Below the pieces are notes generated by a model, which was not told the origin of the DNA, made no database searches, and saw nothing but the letters and a program-made list of their open reading frames with translations. 64,000 bases of DNA, taken from assembly GCA_018223375.1 (NCBI GenBank), contig JAGTTS010000002.1:538406-602405 (forward strand). Reading direction: 5' to 3'. This DNA comes from Clostridiaceae bacterium Marseille-Q3526 (GTDB taxonomy: Bacteria > Bacillota > Clostridia > Lachnospirales > Lachnospiraceae). Below, piece by piece: positions 63,252 through 64,000 of the stretch; the first letter of the stretch is position 1, and every line of letters starts with the position of its first letter. Made by a program: the position numbers and the translations under genes.

Positions 63252-63950
63252 CTATTTTGCTGTCTTTAACACCTCTATCGTCTCGTCTGTACTGAGAACA
63301 TTGCAGTACAGAATGTTCATAATCTTTAATTCCGCGTCGTGCAGCTCCATATCAGGGGCAGCGCAGCAGTCCTCGACACATATAATCTGAAAGCCCTGAT
63401 CCGCCAGCACCCGGACGCTGGAGGCCACGCACTGATCCGTCACGATTCCTGTTACAACCACTGTGTCAATCCCCATATTTCTCAGCAGCTGCGTGTAGTT
63501 CGTTCCCAGGGAAACGCTGTCCGTCGTCTTGTTTACCACGATATCGTCGGGCATGGGAGCCAGTTCATCCACCATCTCCGCCTCTCTCGTTCCCACCGGC
63601 ACATGGATATTATTCCAGCCATAGGTGCTCTGCACTCTGGCTCTGTCCTTTCCGTTCTCCTTCAGGCAGGCAATCCGCCCGTATGTAACCTCCATGCCGT
63701 TTTCCCGGAAAAACTGTATCAGACGCTTTGTATTGGGAATCACCACCTGATCCAGGCGGTCATGGTAAGGAATCCACCTCTCCTCGTCTCCCGCTTCCTT
63801 TGCCTTTAAGTAGTCTCCGCAGTCCCTGTTTACGAATTCTTTCTGCATGTCAATAATCAGGAGCGCCGTCTTGCTGCGTTCCAGCTGCATATCAGGAACT
63901 TCCGTCATTCCCTGATAGTAAAAGGACACATACTTCTGGTTAATTTTCAT
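63252..63950 (-). CDS. Isochorismatase-family cysteine hydrolase
   Basis: A 232-residue hydrolase of the family that includes nicotinamidase, ureidoacrylate amidohydrolase and N-carbamoylsarcosine amidase. Catalytic Asp is in LLIIDMQKEFVNRDC, Lys probably in VVNKTTDSVS, and Cys in VTGIVTDQCVASSVRVLAD. GGAGGTAAATG precedes the ATG. It is the first gene of a pair with the amino-acid permease, suggesting an imported amide or amino acid is hydrolysed; substrate not assigned. Confidence 0.88.
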   Translation of the reverse strand: MKINQKYVSFYYQGMTEVPDMQLERSKTALLIIDMQKEFVNRDCGDYLKAKEAGDEERWIPYHDRLDQVVIPNTKRLIQFFRENGMEVTYGRIACLKENGKDRARVQSTYGWNNIHVPVGTREAEMVDELAPMPDDIVVNKTTDSVSLGTNYTQLLRNMGIDTVVVTGIVTDQCVASSVRVLADQGFQIICVEDCCAAPDMELHDAELKIMNILYCNVLSTDETIEVLKTAK

Positions 63951-64000
63951 ACATTTACCTCCTTATAATTCACTTTTCTTTTAATGAAAGCATATTATAT

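Noticed and set aside
1..64000. CRISPR arrays, IS elements, prophage genes, rRNA or tRNA genes
   Set aside because: No regularly spaced repeats, transposase or phage gene, and no cloverleaf or rRNA segment was recognised by eye; a covariance search would be needed to exclude small tRNAs.

Overview
The window reads as a stretch of core chromosome from an anaerobic, endospore-forming, low-to-mid GC Firmicute, most likely a Lachnospiraceae/Clostridium-cluster XIVa gut bacterium. Reasons: spore genes (cotJABC, spoIID-spoIIQ, spoVAD-spoVAE), a Rex-AcpS-Nnr-Alr-MazF operon of clostridial type, YesM/YesN-type two-component systems, T-box and lysine riboswitch control, and strong Shine-Dalgarno sites before nearly every gene. 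No rRNA, tRNA, insertion sequence, phage gene or CRISPR array was seen. Species was not determined.

Layout. 1-3.6 kb: split chromate-type transporter pair, the cotJABC spore-coat operon with an unusually long CotJA, and two divergent small Cys-containing genes. 3.6-8.1 kb: a long AT-rich leader, then TrkA-TrkH potassium uptake, a CBS-pair protein and a LUD-domain protein. 8.2-12.4 kb: a decayed trehalose locus. The permease treP has an internal deletion and frameshift, and the hydrolase treC has lost its N-terminus and carries an in-frame amber codon. The divergent repressor treR, both promoters and three operator-like palindromes look intact. 12.5-14.2 kb: spoIIQ and spoIID, both lacking residues expected at catalytic positions. 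14.4-20.5 kb: glycogen phosphorylase and T-box controlled ileS. 20.5-29.9 kb: a small InlB-repeat membrane protein, then a sugar-sensing and uptake unit read right to left (response regulator, kinase, membrane-anchored sugar-binding protein, mglB, mglA, mglC).

30-45 kb: pncB, yebC, a MATE exporter, a CNNM/CorC protein whose promoter abuts a terminator hairpin, the rex-acpS-nnr-alr-mazF operon, an ABC-F ATPase, an ECF sigma/RsiV-like anti-sigma pair and a wall-binding repeat protein. 45-56.5 kb: purA, a LysR regulator, purB, small membrane and lipoprotein genes, dapA-dapB behind a lysine riboswitch, a CobA-like ATPase, a double-OB SSB, typA and an IMPACT/YigZ protein. 56.6-64 kb: a class A PBP, spoVAD-spoVAE without an adjacent spoVAC, an orphan AraC-type response regulator, an amino-acid permease and an isochorismatase-family hydrolase.

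Most of the window is ordinary housekeeping. The best second looks are the trehalose locus with live-looking regulation over dead structural genes, the degenerate SpoIIQ/SpoIID pair, the extended CotJA and adjacent Cys-rich protein, the wall-binding protein with a possible dead zincin fold, and the terminator fused to the corC promoter. I found no convincing entirely new multi-gene system.
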